The notes beneath the pieces are model-generated. The model saw nothing but the letters and a program-made list of their open reading frames with translations, had not been told where the DNA came from and searched no databases. Both the position numbers and the translations under genes were made by a program. DNA of 64,000 bases from Holtermannia corniformis (taxonomy: Eukaryota; Basidiomycota; Tremellomycetes; Holtermanniales), in NCBI GenBank assembly GCA_001599935.1, contig BCIJ01000016.1:4419-68418 (forward strand). Reading direction: 5' to 3'. This document shows, one piece after another, positions 33,651-44,452 of this stretch (position 1 is the stretch's first letter; each line of letters opens with the position of its first letter).

Positions 33651-34046
33651 CTACGCAGCAGTGGAGCTAGCTGCAGTCATCTTGGCCAATGATTCGAGTC
33701 GCGTCTTGAAATGCGTCTGGTCATGCTCGGCTGATTTGGCGAGCCTGTAAGCCTCTTGGTACGTGTTCCTCGCCTTCGCGCAGGCCGTCAGGTTCTGCTT
33801 GTATTCGTATGGGATGTACTGAAAATTACTCAAGACATCGCAGTCTTCGAGACTGTCGTCAAGAGACAGCTTGTGATGGAGCCAGACTTCGTACGCGTTC
33901 TTTACTTCTGTGATTGTTCCAGCGTTGTCCGGCGGTGCATTGCCATCCAGCTGCTTCTCATAGCGAGAGATGAGCTCTTCATAAGCTTTAGTAGCCTCTC
34001 GAAGAGACTTCAGGGTTGTCGACATGTCTGTCACCTTCGTTTGCAT
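33651..34046 (-). CDS. Small protein family II, member 1
   Basis: A 131-residue single-exon protein beginning MQTKVTDMSTTLKSLREATK. It shares with the neighbour at 34652 the series YEELISRYEKQLDGN, a central W near KNAYEVW, LSLDDSLEDCDVLS (LPLDISLGACRELS in the neighbour), PYEY..NL and the C-terminal FKTRLESLAKMTAASST. Mostly helical and hydrophilic, with no signal peptide. Function is unknown. Confidence 0.55.
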   Translation of the reverse strand: MQTKVTDMSTTLKSLREATKAYEELISRYEKQLDGNAPPDNAGTITEVKNAYEVWLHHKLSLDDSLEDCDVLSNFQYIPYEYKQNLTACAKARNTYQEAYRLAKSAEHDQTHFKTRLESLAKMTAASSTAA

Positions 34047-34481
34047 GGTCGTGTTTGTAAGGGGCAAGCGGATGGGAGCGCGACTGTGTAAACAGCCCAA
34101 CGAGAGCCCGTTGTCTTCTGTGGCCAAAGAGGACCCCGCCATGTCATCCTTCCATCGATGGGTGGTCCTGTCGCGCAACACGCAGATCAAAGGACTGCTC
34201 TCGTGCAGGACAACTGCAATAGCCGCTTGGCGCTCAAGGGGCTTCGCAATGCTGCGGTATCTCAAGCGCGCCACGTCTTTCTCACGTGCAAGGGCTCTGA
34301 TGGACAATTCGAAGCTGAGACGGGACGTGAAGGGGCCGAGTAAACGTGAGCAGTCTTGGATTCAGGGACGCGGCGGGATTGGACACAGTCTTGGTCTATC
34401 AGTTCATAGGACCATTGCGACGCGTCCGAATCATGGATCACATGTGCGCTGCTTGCGAACTCCTACCGCGACGGCCTTCAT

Positions 34482-34535
34482 CGCCGCCACCCGACCCACT
34501 CTCTCACAACTCGATCTCCGCACCCCCCCCTCGCC
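34482..34535 (-). pseudogene. Fossil of the PPT1 C-terminal coding end
   Basis: About 49 bases match the last coding part of the thioesterase gene at 35534-35582. On the minus strand it reads the same GDRVVREWVGW codons. It sits upstream of family II member 1 exactly where the real PPT1 tail sits upstream of member 2. It is a by-product of a tandem duplication of about 1 kb. Confidence 0.7.
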
Positions 34536-34651
34536 GTCACTCAGTAGAGTGGCCGCGAAGCAGACGTATCCGTGGCGCGACACCATGGTCGTGCCACATT
34601 CTCGCGGCGCAATAACATACATCGCACACTACAGTGGTGGGCAGTGATGGA

Positions 34652-35074
34652 CTACTGAGTAGCCTTCAACTGTGCAGTAGTGGAGCTAGCTGCAGTCGTC
34701 TTGTTGGCCAATGAGTCGAGTCGCGTCTTGAAAGGGAAGTAATTGCGGATGTTTGAATTGGTAAACTTCTCAGCCTGTTGGTACGCAGTCACCGCGTCAA
34801 GGTAACCCTGAAGGTTGTCTGTGTATTCGGCTGGCATTGAACTGTATCGACTCAACTCCCGGCAGGCTCCGAGACTGATGTCAAGAGGCAACGTGGAACG
34901 AGCCCAGTCGTCGAATGCGGTCGCCACGTTTTCGTAAGTGACGATCTCAGCGTCGCCGAGAGGTGGGTTGTTATCTAGCTGTTGCTCGTAGCGATCGGCG
35001 AGCTCTTCAAAAGATGTGAGAGCGTTTTTGACGGTCTCCACATTGGTCGAGATCGTCTTGAGTTTCTGTTCCAT
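34652..35074 (-). CDS. Small protein family II, member 2
   Basis: A 140-residue single-exon protein beginning MEQKLKTISTNVETVKNAL. Conserved blocks with member 1 are FEELADRYEQQLDNNPP, DDWARSTLPLDISLGACREL, MPAEYTDNLQGY and FKTRLDSLANKTTAAS. The similarity continues into the 3' flank (GGCGCAATAACATACATC near 34601 and 33585), so the pair arose by a recent segmental duplication. Function is unknown. Confidence 0.55.
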   Translation of the reverse strand: MEQKLKTISTNVETVKNALTSFEELADRYEQQLDNNPPLGDAEIVTYENVATAFDDWARSTLPLDISLGACRELSRYSSMPAEYTDNLQGYLDAVTAYQQAEKFTNSNIRNYFPFKTRLDSLANKTTAASSTTAQLKATQ

Positions 35075-35507
35075 CGTCGGTGGCAAGGTTGTGTTCGTTG
35101 GCAGCGAGAGAACGGGGTGAGCTGTGCTTTAAGGTATGGTCCAGCGTATGCCAACCCTTGTGGGAGAATGAAGGCAAAGGTTCCGTTATGTCTTGCGATC
35201 TCTCTTTTGTGAAGTACCCTTCAGCTCAAAGCTTTGTATCGGGCCGCATCGCCGCTCTGTTCTCTTGTGATACCACAAGGGATTGACGTAGATCTTTTGT
35301 AGCTGTCCGGCTGGTGGGATCATGCAATTGAAGCTGAACAGACAAGGCCAAACGCAAAAGGAAAGCGAAGTGGCGTGGGGTGCATCCTGCCACGTTCCAA
35401 CAAGGATAAGACCGCCCGCGCTCTTTTCGCTTTGTAGATCACGCAGTTCTTCAGGAATGCTTCAGTACAAACGTAAACAATGTGTGCATTGCAAGCCCGC
35501 CAGCAGC

Positions 35508-37774
35508 CTACGCTTGAATGTCCGGCCCACGTCGCCACCCGACCCACTCTCTCACAACTCGATCTCCGCACCCCCCCTCGCCACCCAAATCCATATGCTC
35601 ACCCTCGCAGTGCTCAAACTTGAGTCCTCGGCGTTCATCGAGCGCACGCAGGCCGATCCAGTCGTCTTTGTAGAGGTCTGAATCGCGTAACGGGATCAGC
35701 TGGGTCGTGTTGTCGGGTGAGAGCGAGGCGAAGTGGGCTGATTCGCCGGGGTACACTGTGCCTGTGCGGGACGTCAGTGCGCAGCGGGGGCGTAGGGTTT
35801 GATGGAGTGGATTAGTCGGCCTGTCTGGCGTTTCGCACTCTGGGCAAAGCTCGTGCTAAACAAGACCGAGTGCGACAAAGACTGTCCGAACGCGCAGAAT
35901 GCACCTACGGGTCGCAATCGGTGCTGTCTGGCGTGCTGCCCAAAATGGCAGAATCACTAGCCTCGTAATCGCCGCGGTCCCATGTCACCGCCAGTCCAGA
36001 CAGATCGCACTCAGAACCGAAACAAGAAGCAAGAGAAACTCACGGTCCTGATCGAACACGATCGCGACCAGGTTCTCCAGCCCATGTACACCCCTTCCCT
36101 TGCCCTCGTGATCTTCCAACTCGCCGTTCAACCCCGTCAAAAACGTATTCGCCGCCAGGTACTCGTCGAGCCTGGCCGGGTCGCGATAGTATTGCGCCTG
36201 TATCAGGTGGGATTGCGTGTAGGACGTGTAGATTCCTGATTTGGCGGCGCGGGCGGCGAGTAGGCAGAGTAGGGTTGGAGGGGAGGGGCAGGGGATTAGC
36301 GAGGCTATGCCGGTGTGGGGGGTGCCGAACTGGGTGAGTGTCAGCGCGGTGGGTGGGAGCAAGGGCCGTTGACATGTTTCAGCAAGTCGGCTGCGCGGCG
36401 GCGGGACCGTGAAAGATGCGGAAACATACAGTAGCGGCCCGGTGCAGTCAAATCTAGCTACAAACGGGCTTTTCCTGCCTCGTGCTAAAAGAAGCTACCC
36501 TTGGCAGTGTCGTTCGGTCCGAGCGGTTGCGCTTGATCCAGACGAGACCCAAACCGTACAGTCATGCAGAACTCGACCGCGGCACTCGGAACGAGAAGCG
36601 GCTTCAGTCACAAACGATAGACGATAAGATGGCGACGAGAGCTGTAACAGCGTGACCCCTCACGGTGTCACTGTCTTGTTTGCGTTCATGCTGAAGGATG
36701 TCACGCTGACGCCCGTGTGTAGCGGAATGGGTGACAGCGACGATTGAGTATAGTGACGCCTGACTGGCGCACCCGCCTATTGACGGTCGGGCCCAGTTGT
36801 GCCAGTTTAGTCTTTCGCACGCGTATATCAGAGCGAATATTCGTACCGGCACCGACGCAAGCAGCTGCACCGGCAGCTTCAACGGGATTCGTTGCAGGAC
36901 GAGCGGTGCAAAAGCGTCGGCATCAACCGACGAGCCAAGCATTCCGACCCAGTTCTTCCCTCAAGGGGGTTCCAAACAGAAACGCCCAGCATGTCGCGGG
37001 CACCGACACCGACACCGGCAGCTCCAACAGGGTGCTTGGCCAAAAGGGCACGGCAACCCCCACAAGCTTCGGCTACAGCCACAGACAATCAAGCACTCTT
37101 AGCCAGCTCTTCTTTCCATATAGTCCAATCGGTAACGCCCGGTAATTCGTACTTGACCTCCCCCAGTGTAACTTTTTTCCAAGACGGGTCCAAACTATAC
37201 CGACGTACCGTGATCAGGTTGAGCACTGTGAGCGGTTCACACTGCTGTACGATCGCGCGGAGGAATAAACCGCCTTGGGAGAACCCCATGGCGTCAAACT
37301 GTGATCAGTGTCAGTGCTTGGCCGTACCTTGGTCCTTTAGGAAAGGACGGTAGGGAACGGACGCCGTGAGTCAATTCTGGAATCTGCTGCAAGCCCTCGC
37401 ACGCTGCCTGTACGTGCTCCTGTGCGTTGCCATACTATACGTCCGTGATAAGCCTGCGTACCGCGCCAGACTGTAAAGACTGACAAACCCAGCCCGCCTT
37501 TCATCATCTTCACTGCCGTCCCACGGTGTCGCGATTGAGTACACAAAGATGCCTGGGTGGACGGCCTTGATGTCGGTGATGAACTCTGTGATGCCTTTGG
37601 CGTGCGCTGTATCGCCCAGCCCGTGCCTGCTCGTCAGTCTGTGAGCGGGAGTGAGGACTGGACGGACCAGATGACGAGTGGTCTCGGTCCGGTCGTGGTG
37701 ATGGCTTGGTGGGTGATCCACGAGTGCGGTGCTGCTGCCAGTGCTGCCATCCCATACTTGAGTGCCGTCCACAT
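35508..37774 (-). CDS. PPT1: Palmitoyl-protein thioesterase (PPT1/CLN1 type)
   Basis: The enzyme removes fatty acids from S-acylated proteins in the lysosome or vacuole. Start MWTALKYGMAALAAAPHSW, then RPLVIW spliced to HGLGDTAHAKGI, VHPGIFVYSI, YGNAQEHVQAACEGLQ, and the nucleophile motif FDAMGFSQGGLFLRA (GxSxG serine). HTGIASLIPCP, QAQYYRDP, TVYPGESAHF, LYKDDWIGLRALDERRGLKF and GEHM follow, with a tail ending REWVGWRRGPDIQA. All junctions are in phase. One intron is 879 nt (36330-37208); the rest are 41-282 nt. The gene is divergent from the pyruvate-carrier gene, 161 bases away. Confidence 0.9.
36330..37208 (-). other. Long intron of PPT1 (879 nt)
   Basis: The donor GTACGTCGG follows NLIT and the acceptor ACTCACCCAG precedes FGTPHTG. 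It holds no recognised gene. There is a short diverged repeat of a CAGCTxCAACxGGxTxC motif near 36870 and 37015. Confidence 0.7.
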
Positions 37775-37828
37775 GGTTGTTTGTGAATCGGAGCCGATCG
37801 TCGGTTCCGTGGCGATCCCCGAGGCCGA

Positions 37829-37888
37829 GGGGGTTACACGGTCTCGGCGTTATGGCATAACGCCGACGGGGGTAACACCGTAACCCCC
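37829..37888. promoter_or_regulatory. Nested inverted repeat in the PPT1/MPC bidirectional promoter
   Basis: Outer arms GGGGGTTAC (37829-37837) and GTAACCCCC (37880-37888) enclose a perfect 21-base palindrome, CGGCGTTATG-G-CATAACGCCG (37845-37865). It lies between divergent starts at 37774 and 37936. A dimeric transcription-factor site is the likely explanation. Confidence 0.55.
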
Positions 37889-37935
37889 CCCTCACGTACA
37901 GCACCGATAGCACGACTCGGTTCACAACGACCACA

Positions 37936-38755
37936 ATGTCGGGCCAAGCATCAGCAGCAGCAGCAGCGCAAACCAGCTCAAAGCTGCAAAACTTTATCAA
38001 CCACCCAGCCGGTACGTCCCCTTGTGCACGATGCAATCTCCCAGACTGACACGGTCCAGGCCCAAAGTACGTCCATGCCCGCATCGCATCTCACAGTGGC
38101 GCTACTGACATGGCACCAGGACCATCTTCTTCTGGGTACGCTGTCTTACCCTGCCAGCTAACTGCAAGCTGATCCACACAGGCCCCGTTTGCGAAATGGG
38201 CCCTCGTCGCCGCCGGGCTCAAAGACCTCCAGCGGCCCGCTGAGAAGCTGTCGGTGAGCCAAAACGTCGCATTGGCCGCTACGGGCTTTATCTGGGTGAG
38301 TGGCTGGCTCCGTCTGTGTAACAGCGCATTGCATATCGACATCCGGTCGGATCAGGAATATGCACACTACGGTGGGCGTACAAAAGTCATCTACTTCAGA
38401 TAACACGTATGAACCCGACCACCGTCACATCTCATCATCCCCCGCCAGCTCTACAATCCATCGGCTCATCACGTCCTCTACATCACCAGAGCTAACGCCC
38501 CGCCTCCCACACAGGTCCGCTACTCTCTCGTCATCACACCCGTAAACTACTCGCTCGCGGCCGTAAACTTTTTCGTCGGGGCAAACGGCCTCGCTCAGCT
38601 CGGCAGGATCTACAAGTCGGTATCATGCTCTTGTCTGCCTCGTGCTTCAGCGTCTCATTCTCATCGTCGCGCTTTGAATTATGCTGATCAAATCGTCGAT
38701 TAGGTATCGGCAAGAGAACCCAGACTGGGAGAGCAAGCTCAAGCTTGCAACGTAG
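37936..38755 (+). CDS. MPC2: Mitochondrial pyruvate carrier subunit (MPC2 type)
   Basis: MPC subunits form the inner-membrane heterodimer that imports pyruvate. Joined exons read QNFINHPAGPKTIFFWAPFA, then KWALVAAGLKDLQRPAEKLS, QNVALAATGFIW, RYSLVITPVNYSLAAVNFFV and GLAQLGRIYKYRQ, the full family signature. Two successive exons are tiny: 7 nt (38060-38066) and 16 nt (38120-38135). The start MSGQASAAAAAQ is the only suitable ATG. The remaining introns are 45-220 nt. Confidence 0.92.
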
Positions 38756-39026
38756 GCGAGCGCGAGCGAGCACAGTCATGTATTTGTATAGCCACGGTCG
38801 CACATGTCTGACACAAGCGGCGCTATTGGAATCATCTCGGGCCGTCATGTAACTTGATATCTTGCCCGAGCCGCCGACGTGTACATGGTCGACACCGAGC
38901 TGAAGCTGGGCGATCGCCAAGCGGCGCAGTGCACGATTCAGAACAACACAGCAGGCATGTCACAACTGAGCCGCGCGGACACCGATGTCCACGCAGAGTG
39001 ACCGATAGCCTATACATCACGGACAT

Positions 39027-41565
39027 CTACATGATCAACGCCTTGATCAACTGTGTCGTCTTGAGCTCGCGACCGGCGGTACCACGAGGAGTCACCCGCT
39101 TCTTCGTCTACGCCCAGTCAGTCGCACGAGCGCAAGGATCCAACCAGCGACCACTCACATGGATGATGAGGATCCTCTCCTCATCAATCAAGACCCCGTT
39201 GGCTCGAAACTCCTCTTCGAGCTCGATCAACCGATAGGCCAAGGTCGTCTTGACGGGGTGATCCCAGATCATGAGCTTGCGCAGCTTGGTCGGTCTCGTG
39301 ATCGTCTGCACCCGACCATACGTCGCTTCCTCTGCTTCGGGCCCGGGACCGGTCACGTCGGAATCGTCGGAATCAGTCTCAAACGAGCTCGCGTCAGAGG
39401 CCGTCTCCCAACCGTCATCGGAACCCGGCTCGTTCTGGGACGCAGACGCAGACGCACGGTAGGCCGCCTCGGCGTTCTCGACAACGGCCCAGAGTTGATT
39501 AACGATCGTGTTGGCGTGCGGCGGCTCGGGGGCCGGCGGCGGCGGCGGTGGCGGCGGCGGAGGCGGCGCGGCAGAGGTTGACGGCTCAGGCTTTGCGCGC
39601 TCGACGCGGGGGTTCGGCTCGCGCGTAGCATTCTCCGCAATCTGCCGACGGACATTGATAGGTGAAAAGTCGTGGACGCGTACGCGTCGTAGCGGTGCTA
39701 GAAGCTGCGGGGCCGAATCCGACTCGGAATCGGCATCAGGGTCGAGGTTCCGAGGGCGTGTCGTGTCGGGAAACAGCGAGACGAAACGGTATCCAGAGCA
39801 CGAACACACCTGTCAATGTCAGTGCTGCTACTCAAACCGGGTCGGACCTACCCAAGTCCGGCGCGTCATGGTGGTCGGGTTCAACCGCGAGTTCTCCACG
39901 CCCCAATCGTGCCACTTTGACCTCGGCGCCAAGTGGTCAGCGGCAGGGATTCCTTTAGCGTACGCGGCGTCGACAGTGTCGTTCATAAACTCCCTCAGGA
40001 CGAACAGCTCGTACGAGACCGTGCGGCCGCCACGATGGATGGACAACGGGATGCGCGAGTTGCGCATGGTCATGTCTGGCTCCTGCGCCGAGAGGTCAAA
40101 CACCAGCACGCCTTTTGCTGGATCTTGTGTGAATGCTTTGCGGACGCCAAAGTGGGCTGGCTGATCGGCACGTAGCGCCGGGAACGCAGGGTCGGGCCGG
40201 ACTTCAAACGAGTTGAGCGAGACGCCGTGGGCAAACTTTGGCATGGCAAACTGGTGCAGCAGGCGCGGCTTTGGCGTCTCAAAGTCTTCAGGCGCGAGTG
40301 GAAGCGGGGCGCCAGCCGGATAGCCCGAGGTCGGATCGGATTCGGGAATGTGGTAGAGCTGAATCACGGGCGGATAGTCCCTCGCGTCGACGTCTTGATC
40401 GAGTGACGGCGGTTGCCGTTCGGTGCAGGTGATCAGGAACGACGTGGGTGAGAGGACCGCGAGCGAGGTGAAAAAGCTGGTGGCCATCAGGGCTTTGCGC
40501 TGCGATTGTCAGATTGCACAGCATGGACAGTCTACACTGACAGCCAGCACGCGCCCCGTCTTCCAGTTGTAGCACACCAGCTCCTCTTGGATCTCTGGGC
40601 CAAGCAATGCGTTCCCTGCGTGCAGCTCGCCTGCCATGGCCATCATCCAGTTTGCCGTAAAGCGCGAGACGAGGATGACGAGGGTGTCGCCCATGATCTG
40701 CAGCAGTTGCCGCATCTGAACCGGCCGCCGGACCGCTGGCGGAAAGTCGAGCGTGGTCAAGCTTGCAAGTGGGTGCGGCTCAAAAGTCGAGAGCGTCAAC
40801 AGGTGGTACCGGCTAGCCATCATGTTGGAGGCACCTGGAAGCGGCGGCGGGCTTGACCAGTCAGCGAGCGGTCCGTACACTTGGGTACTCACTTGTGTTC
40901 GCTGACGATGACAAGGTCCTGGGTTGGATCCATGGTCAAGTCGGCGATGCGGTATGGCAGGGTCTTGTGCGGCATCGGTGGCGGTTTACGATTCAGCACC
41001 TCATCGTCCATGCCAGGCAAAGCAAGCAGACGGATGGTATTAGGCTGCAAGTGGTCAGTCTAGCAGTCAGCACCATCACACCACGGACCCTGCCGTTCAT
41101 GTGCATGGGCGGGTCATAGCCATCGCACATGAGAAAGATGCTGTCCTGCAGCTCATACACGCCCGCAGCGCCGCTGACGACGAGCTCTGTCGTTTTGCGA
41201 TAGTCGAGATTCCGCCAAGCATCCTCTCGTTCCTTGAGGCGGTCGAGCTTGCGGCTCACAGTGATCTGTGACAGAGGCTCGTGCTCGTCTACTGATGCTG
41301 GTCGCCGCCCGTTGGGGACGTCGACTTGACTGTTGATGGCAAGCTGGAAGCCATACTGCAGCGTCGACGACTCGCGGTAGAGCTGGTGAAGTGTTTTGCA
41401 CGTCTACAAAGGAGGTCAGTCCGAGCTCGAGGTGGCGATGCGACGTACCCGACTGAGCTGCAGGCGGTCTGTCAACTGAGCGAGACAGACAAAGATGTGC
41501 TGCAGGACCTCTAGCGGCAGGTCTGGCAGGAGCGCCGGGGTCTTGTTCTCGCTGTGACTGTCCAT
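39027..41565 (-). CDS. F-box protein
   Basis: The N-terminus MDSHSENKTPALLPDLPLEV followed by LQHIFVCLAQLTDRLQLSR and a downstream CKTL is an F-box, the Skp1-binding motif of SCF ubiquitin ligases. The rest has the beta-rich look of basidiomycete F-box proteins: LVVSGAAGVYELQD, NTIRLLALPG, DLTMDPTQDLVIV, ASRYHLLTLSTFEPHPL, SFLITCTE, AHGVSLNSFEVRPDP. Poly-proline (11 Pro, near 39540) and acidic stretches follow. About eight exons; it ends TTQLIKALIM. It shares a 147-base promoter with the divergent RRM gene. The substrate is unknown. Confidence 0.75.
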
Positions 41566-41712
41566 CTGTGCAGAGCGATGGCAGGATGATGCGACTAGTC
41601 GAGAGGAGGGGAAGACGACGCGGCCAAGTGGGTGGAGCATATACACTGCCGCCAGCGACCACCACCACCTATACCTTACATCCACCACTCGTTCGACACT
41701 CAACTCGCCACC

Positions 41713-42309
41713 ATGGACAACGAGACCACTGCAGGATCCTCCAAAAAGAACGTCGTCTATGTCGGCGGGTTTGCAGAAGAGGTCCGCGAGCAGGAACTCC
41801 TGAACGCGTTTGTCGCCTTCGGTCCGTGTCCGCTCAATCCAACCGAGCCTCTGACTGACTGGGGCAGGGGACATTGTCGAGATCTCACTGCCAATGGACC
41901 CACAAGATAGTCAGTGTCGCTTGCGGTAGCGTTGATGCGCTCGCTCACGCGGGACAGAGGACAAACACCGCTTCTTCGCCTTCCTCACCTTCTCCAACGC
42001 GGCCGATGCCCAGGACGCTATCGACAACATGGACTTGAACGAGCTGCCATCAGGACCAGGGTTCGGGTCGTATAACCACGGGAGGGCACTCAAAGTCAAC
42101 GTCGCCCAACCCTCCAAATATGCCGTCGGGACAGAAGGCCCGCAGGGTGATCGTGCAAGTGAGTCCACCCGTGTCAACTAGAGCAGAGACTGACAGTCGA
42201 CATAGTCTGGCAAACAGAAGAATGGCTGCAAAATAACATCAAACCCCTCGCCGAGTCGGGTGGGCGAGGGGCACAGGCGCCAGTCCAGCCAGACGAAGAT
42301 GAGAAATGA
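41713..42309 (+). CDS. RRM protein, PPIE-like RNA-binding domain
   Basis: One RNA-recognition motif: RNP2-like VVYVGGFAEEV, then DIVEISLPMD, then RNP1-like KHRFFAFLTF, then AQDAIDNMDLNEL and ALKVNVAQP. It most resembles the RRM of cyclophilin E-type spliceosomal proteins, but no cyclophilin domain follows. The protein ends shortly after WQTEEWLQNN and an acidic tail. In place of the usual RGFAFV the RNP1 reads RFFAFL. Four exons; the start lies in an ideal GCCACCATGG context. Confidence 0.8.
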
Positions 42310-42578
42310 GCAACCCTTTATGCATGTCATGTTACGCATTCGTCCGGGCACGCTGCTTCGCATCCTTGGCATACGCTGGCAACTCTGTTGTGTAGAGAGT
42401 AGATTGGCTCGTTTACCGATCGGGTAACAGCCCTAGCCTTCTACGTCGACAAGGGTAGTCGCGAAACTTGCACGTCCGAAGCTCACGAGGTCTTCCAAAC
42501 TGGCGACTACTCTGCCACCCTGCGCTCATAAATCAGCTCGCTCAGCCATGAGCCCACGATCATCTCGAGCTCACCAAT

Positions 42579-42821
42579 ATGTCTACAGACGACACAGACA
42601 CCCAGGTCACAGTCAACGACCAGCTGAAACTTTCCGCTTACCCAGCCAGCAACAGCGACGAGCAGCAACCTGGGACCTTCCTGAAGGACCTCTGGCGCTA
42701 CACACTTCATGCGGACACTGCAGAGGCAAGTGACAAGTTTAAAGCGTTATCAGAGATAGAACAGAATACGTGGCTCTACCTTGCGCGAGAGAAGTACACC
42801 CAGCAGCAGCAGCAGCAGTAG
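42579..42821 (+). CDS. Small protein family III, member 1
   Basis: An 80-residue single exon beginning MSTDDTDTQVTVNDQLKLSA. The core TVNDQLKLSAYP recurs in 43281-43598 (VITDQLKLYAEP) and 51995-52336 (QITDRLSVYAVP). The C-terminal pattern F-x5-E-x4-YL-x-x-AR is also shared. It ends in six glutamines encoded by a perfect CAG run followed by TAG. Function is unknown. Confidence 0.5.
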   Translation: MSTDDTDTQVTVNDQLKLSAYPASNSDEQQPGTFLKDLWRYTLHADTAEASDKFKALSEIEQNTWLYLAREKYTQQQQQQ

Positions 42822-42824
42822 CAG
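42804..42824 (+). repeat. (CAG)6-TAG trinucleotide run at a stop codon
   Basis: Six CAG codons and then TAG CAG close the family III member 1 frame. Loss or gain of units would change only the Gln tail; a T-to-C change in the stop would extend it. Confidence 0.8.
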
Positions 42825-43280
42825 CATCAAAAAGCGCGTAACAGTCAGCTCCCTGACACGATGCATGGCTCTTTCAGTTCTTCCTCTGACGGTCTGGCGA
42901 GTGTACAGACTACAATAGCGAACAACTGGGCTAGTTTGATCGTCCAGCTCAAGGTCTCATGGCGGTGGTCTTGAGCACCTATCGCGCACCTGGGCCGTCA
43001 AGGCCTATCAGTCGCCGGTCTGACAAAGCAAGCGACTTGTCAGTGGGCAGCCTGCCACTGTCAGCTCCTTTTTGCCGGATCAACGCCGTGCGCTCCTTTG
43101 CTTTGCCAGCGGATCCTGCACATGTATCGACACTCCTGTGTGCTTCGCTGCGTCAATTTGGCTCAGCCCAAAGGCAAGGAGATGCTTCCTTGCAGAGTGC
43201 AGTACATAAGTGAGCCGCCTGGTGCACGTTGGGTCCCGCGGCTGTTACTCAATCACATTCTGCACGTTTCGCATCTCGAC
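42822..43280. other. Intergenic between two family III genes
   Basis: No recognised gene. Short open plus-strand frames overlap the start of member 2 but lack a motif. No TATA box is clear. Confidence 0.35.
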
Positions 43281-43598
43281 ATGTCGACTACATCGATCCA
43301 AACTGCCACTATCACAGTCTTTGACGCGCTTCGCGGCGAATCGCAGCACCCTGGCGTCGTCATCACCGACCAGCTGAAACTGTACGCCGAGCCGAACTCA
43401 TCTCAGCTCGAGGTGTCAACTTTTCTCGATGAGGCAACCCAATGCCGTGGGATGCACAAGAAAGGATGGACATACAGGACGCAACACGACCCCTCGTCGC
43501 AAGATGCCGAGGACTTTTTCCGTTCGCCTGATTCGGAGACGGAGCCTTATCTGCGCAAGGCCCGTGACGAGTGGCTGGCTTACGCGCAAAGGGACTGA
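43281..43598 (+). CDS. Small protein family III, member 2
   Basis: A 105-residue single exon beginning MSTTSIQTATITVFDALRGE. VVITDQLKLYAEPNSSQLEV is the shared core. The end, EPYLRKARDEWLAYAQRD, matches the C-terminal pattern of the other members. Hydrophilic, with no signal peptide. It is 460 bases downstream of member 1 in the same direction. Confidence 0.5.
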   Translation: MSTTSIQTATITVFDALRGESQHPGVVITDQLKLYAEPNSSQLEVSTFLDEATQCRGMHKKGWTYRTQHDPSSQDAEDFFRSPDSETEPYLRKARDEWLAYAQRD

Positions 43599-43717
43599 AG
43601 GTACATCGCGCAGAGATGCAAGCAGCACATAAGCTCCAGCTGACGATCCATGTCTCTGTAATCCTCTCGATGCATAGCCATCGCTGTTTGATCGCGGCCT
43701 ATGCTTCCTAACTCTAA

Positions 43718-44065
43718 TCAGCAGCTTGGATTATCCGTGTTACTTGCGCACACTGCGCCCCACGTTATCAGAGCGATAGAGGTGGCTCCTGTCGCCATGA
43801 TCGTAGCTACAACAGCTTTCTTACAGGGCGTACACTCTACGTTGCAGCAGCGGGTGACTCTAGGCGCTGTGATCGCCGCGTTGGTCGCACCTTGTCCGTC
43901 CGAATAAGTGACTTGACCCGCGTTCAACGTTGCCGTCGATGTTGTCTGCGATGCCGATCCTGGCTGCTCGTAGGGCGGAGGTGGATCGATAGGTGACACT
44001 GTCATATTCCTTAGCTCTATGTCTTCAGCGAGATTTGACCACGGACTTGACTGTTGACCAGACAT
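43718..44065 (-). CDS. Small membrane protein family IV, member 1
   Basis: A 115-residue single exon starting MSGQQSSPWSNLAEDIELRN. A cytosol-like polar, proline-rich N-terminus (MTVSPIDPPPPYEQP, with a PPPPY late-domain/WW-ligand-like motif) leads to a Cys-rich pre-membrane segment (RCCNVECTPC). One helix follows, AVVATIMATGATSIALITWG, and a short tail, AVCASNTDNPSC. The same plan occurs at 44453-44884 and 45282-45641. A tail-anchored topology is likely. Function is unknown. Confidence 0.55.
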   Translation of the reverse strand: MSGQQSSPWSNLAEDIELRNMTVSPIDPPPPYEQPGSASQTTSTATLNAGQVTYSDGQGATNAAITAPRVTRCCNVECTPCKKAVVATIMATGATSIALITWGAVCASNTDNPSC

Positions 44066-44452
44066 GTCGCTTACTCTGGGGACGCAAGCGTTGGCCAGAA
44101 ACTATATAGCTGACTTGCGTTGCCTTCGACCCACCCACCGCCTTCTGCTATCACCGTTTGTCCAATTACGCGTCAGGGCCGGATGGCGTCGATTCCAACC
44201 TTTGACTGAGATCTCCTTTGCTGGACCTGCGTTCCGGGTCACTAAGGGGCTTCCCGCTGACGTCGCCTGGTGTCGCGACTGCTGCTCATTGACCTGGAGA
44301 ACGGGGAATGGGCCGCTCCTCGACATACCTCACGCAACAACCACTGGCTACTTGTGTACCCTGATATTAAACCTTTCATCACTATGGGCTCAGGAGCGCA
44401 CGCATCACCGTGAGGGCAAGGCGAGGTACCGTACTATTTTGACACTACCCTA
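44066..44452. promoter_or_regulatory. Upstream region of family IV member 1 with TATA-like box
   Basis: Reading on the minus strand, CTATATAG lies at 44102-44109, about 40 bases upstream of the ATG at 44065. The rest of the gap has no recognised gene; open plus-strand frames are antisense noise. Confidence 0.4.

Noticed and set aside
39159..39581. Plus-strand Gly/Arg-rich frames opposite the F-box gene
   Set aside because: They mirror the proline and acidic low-complexity coding of the minus-strand gene.
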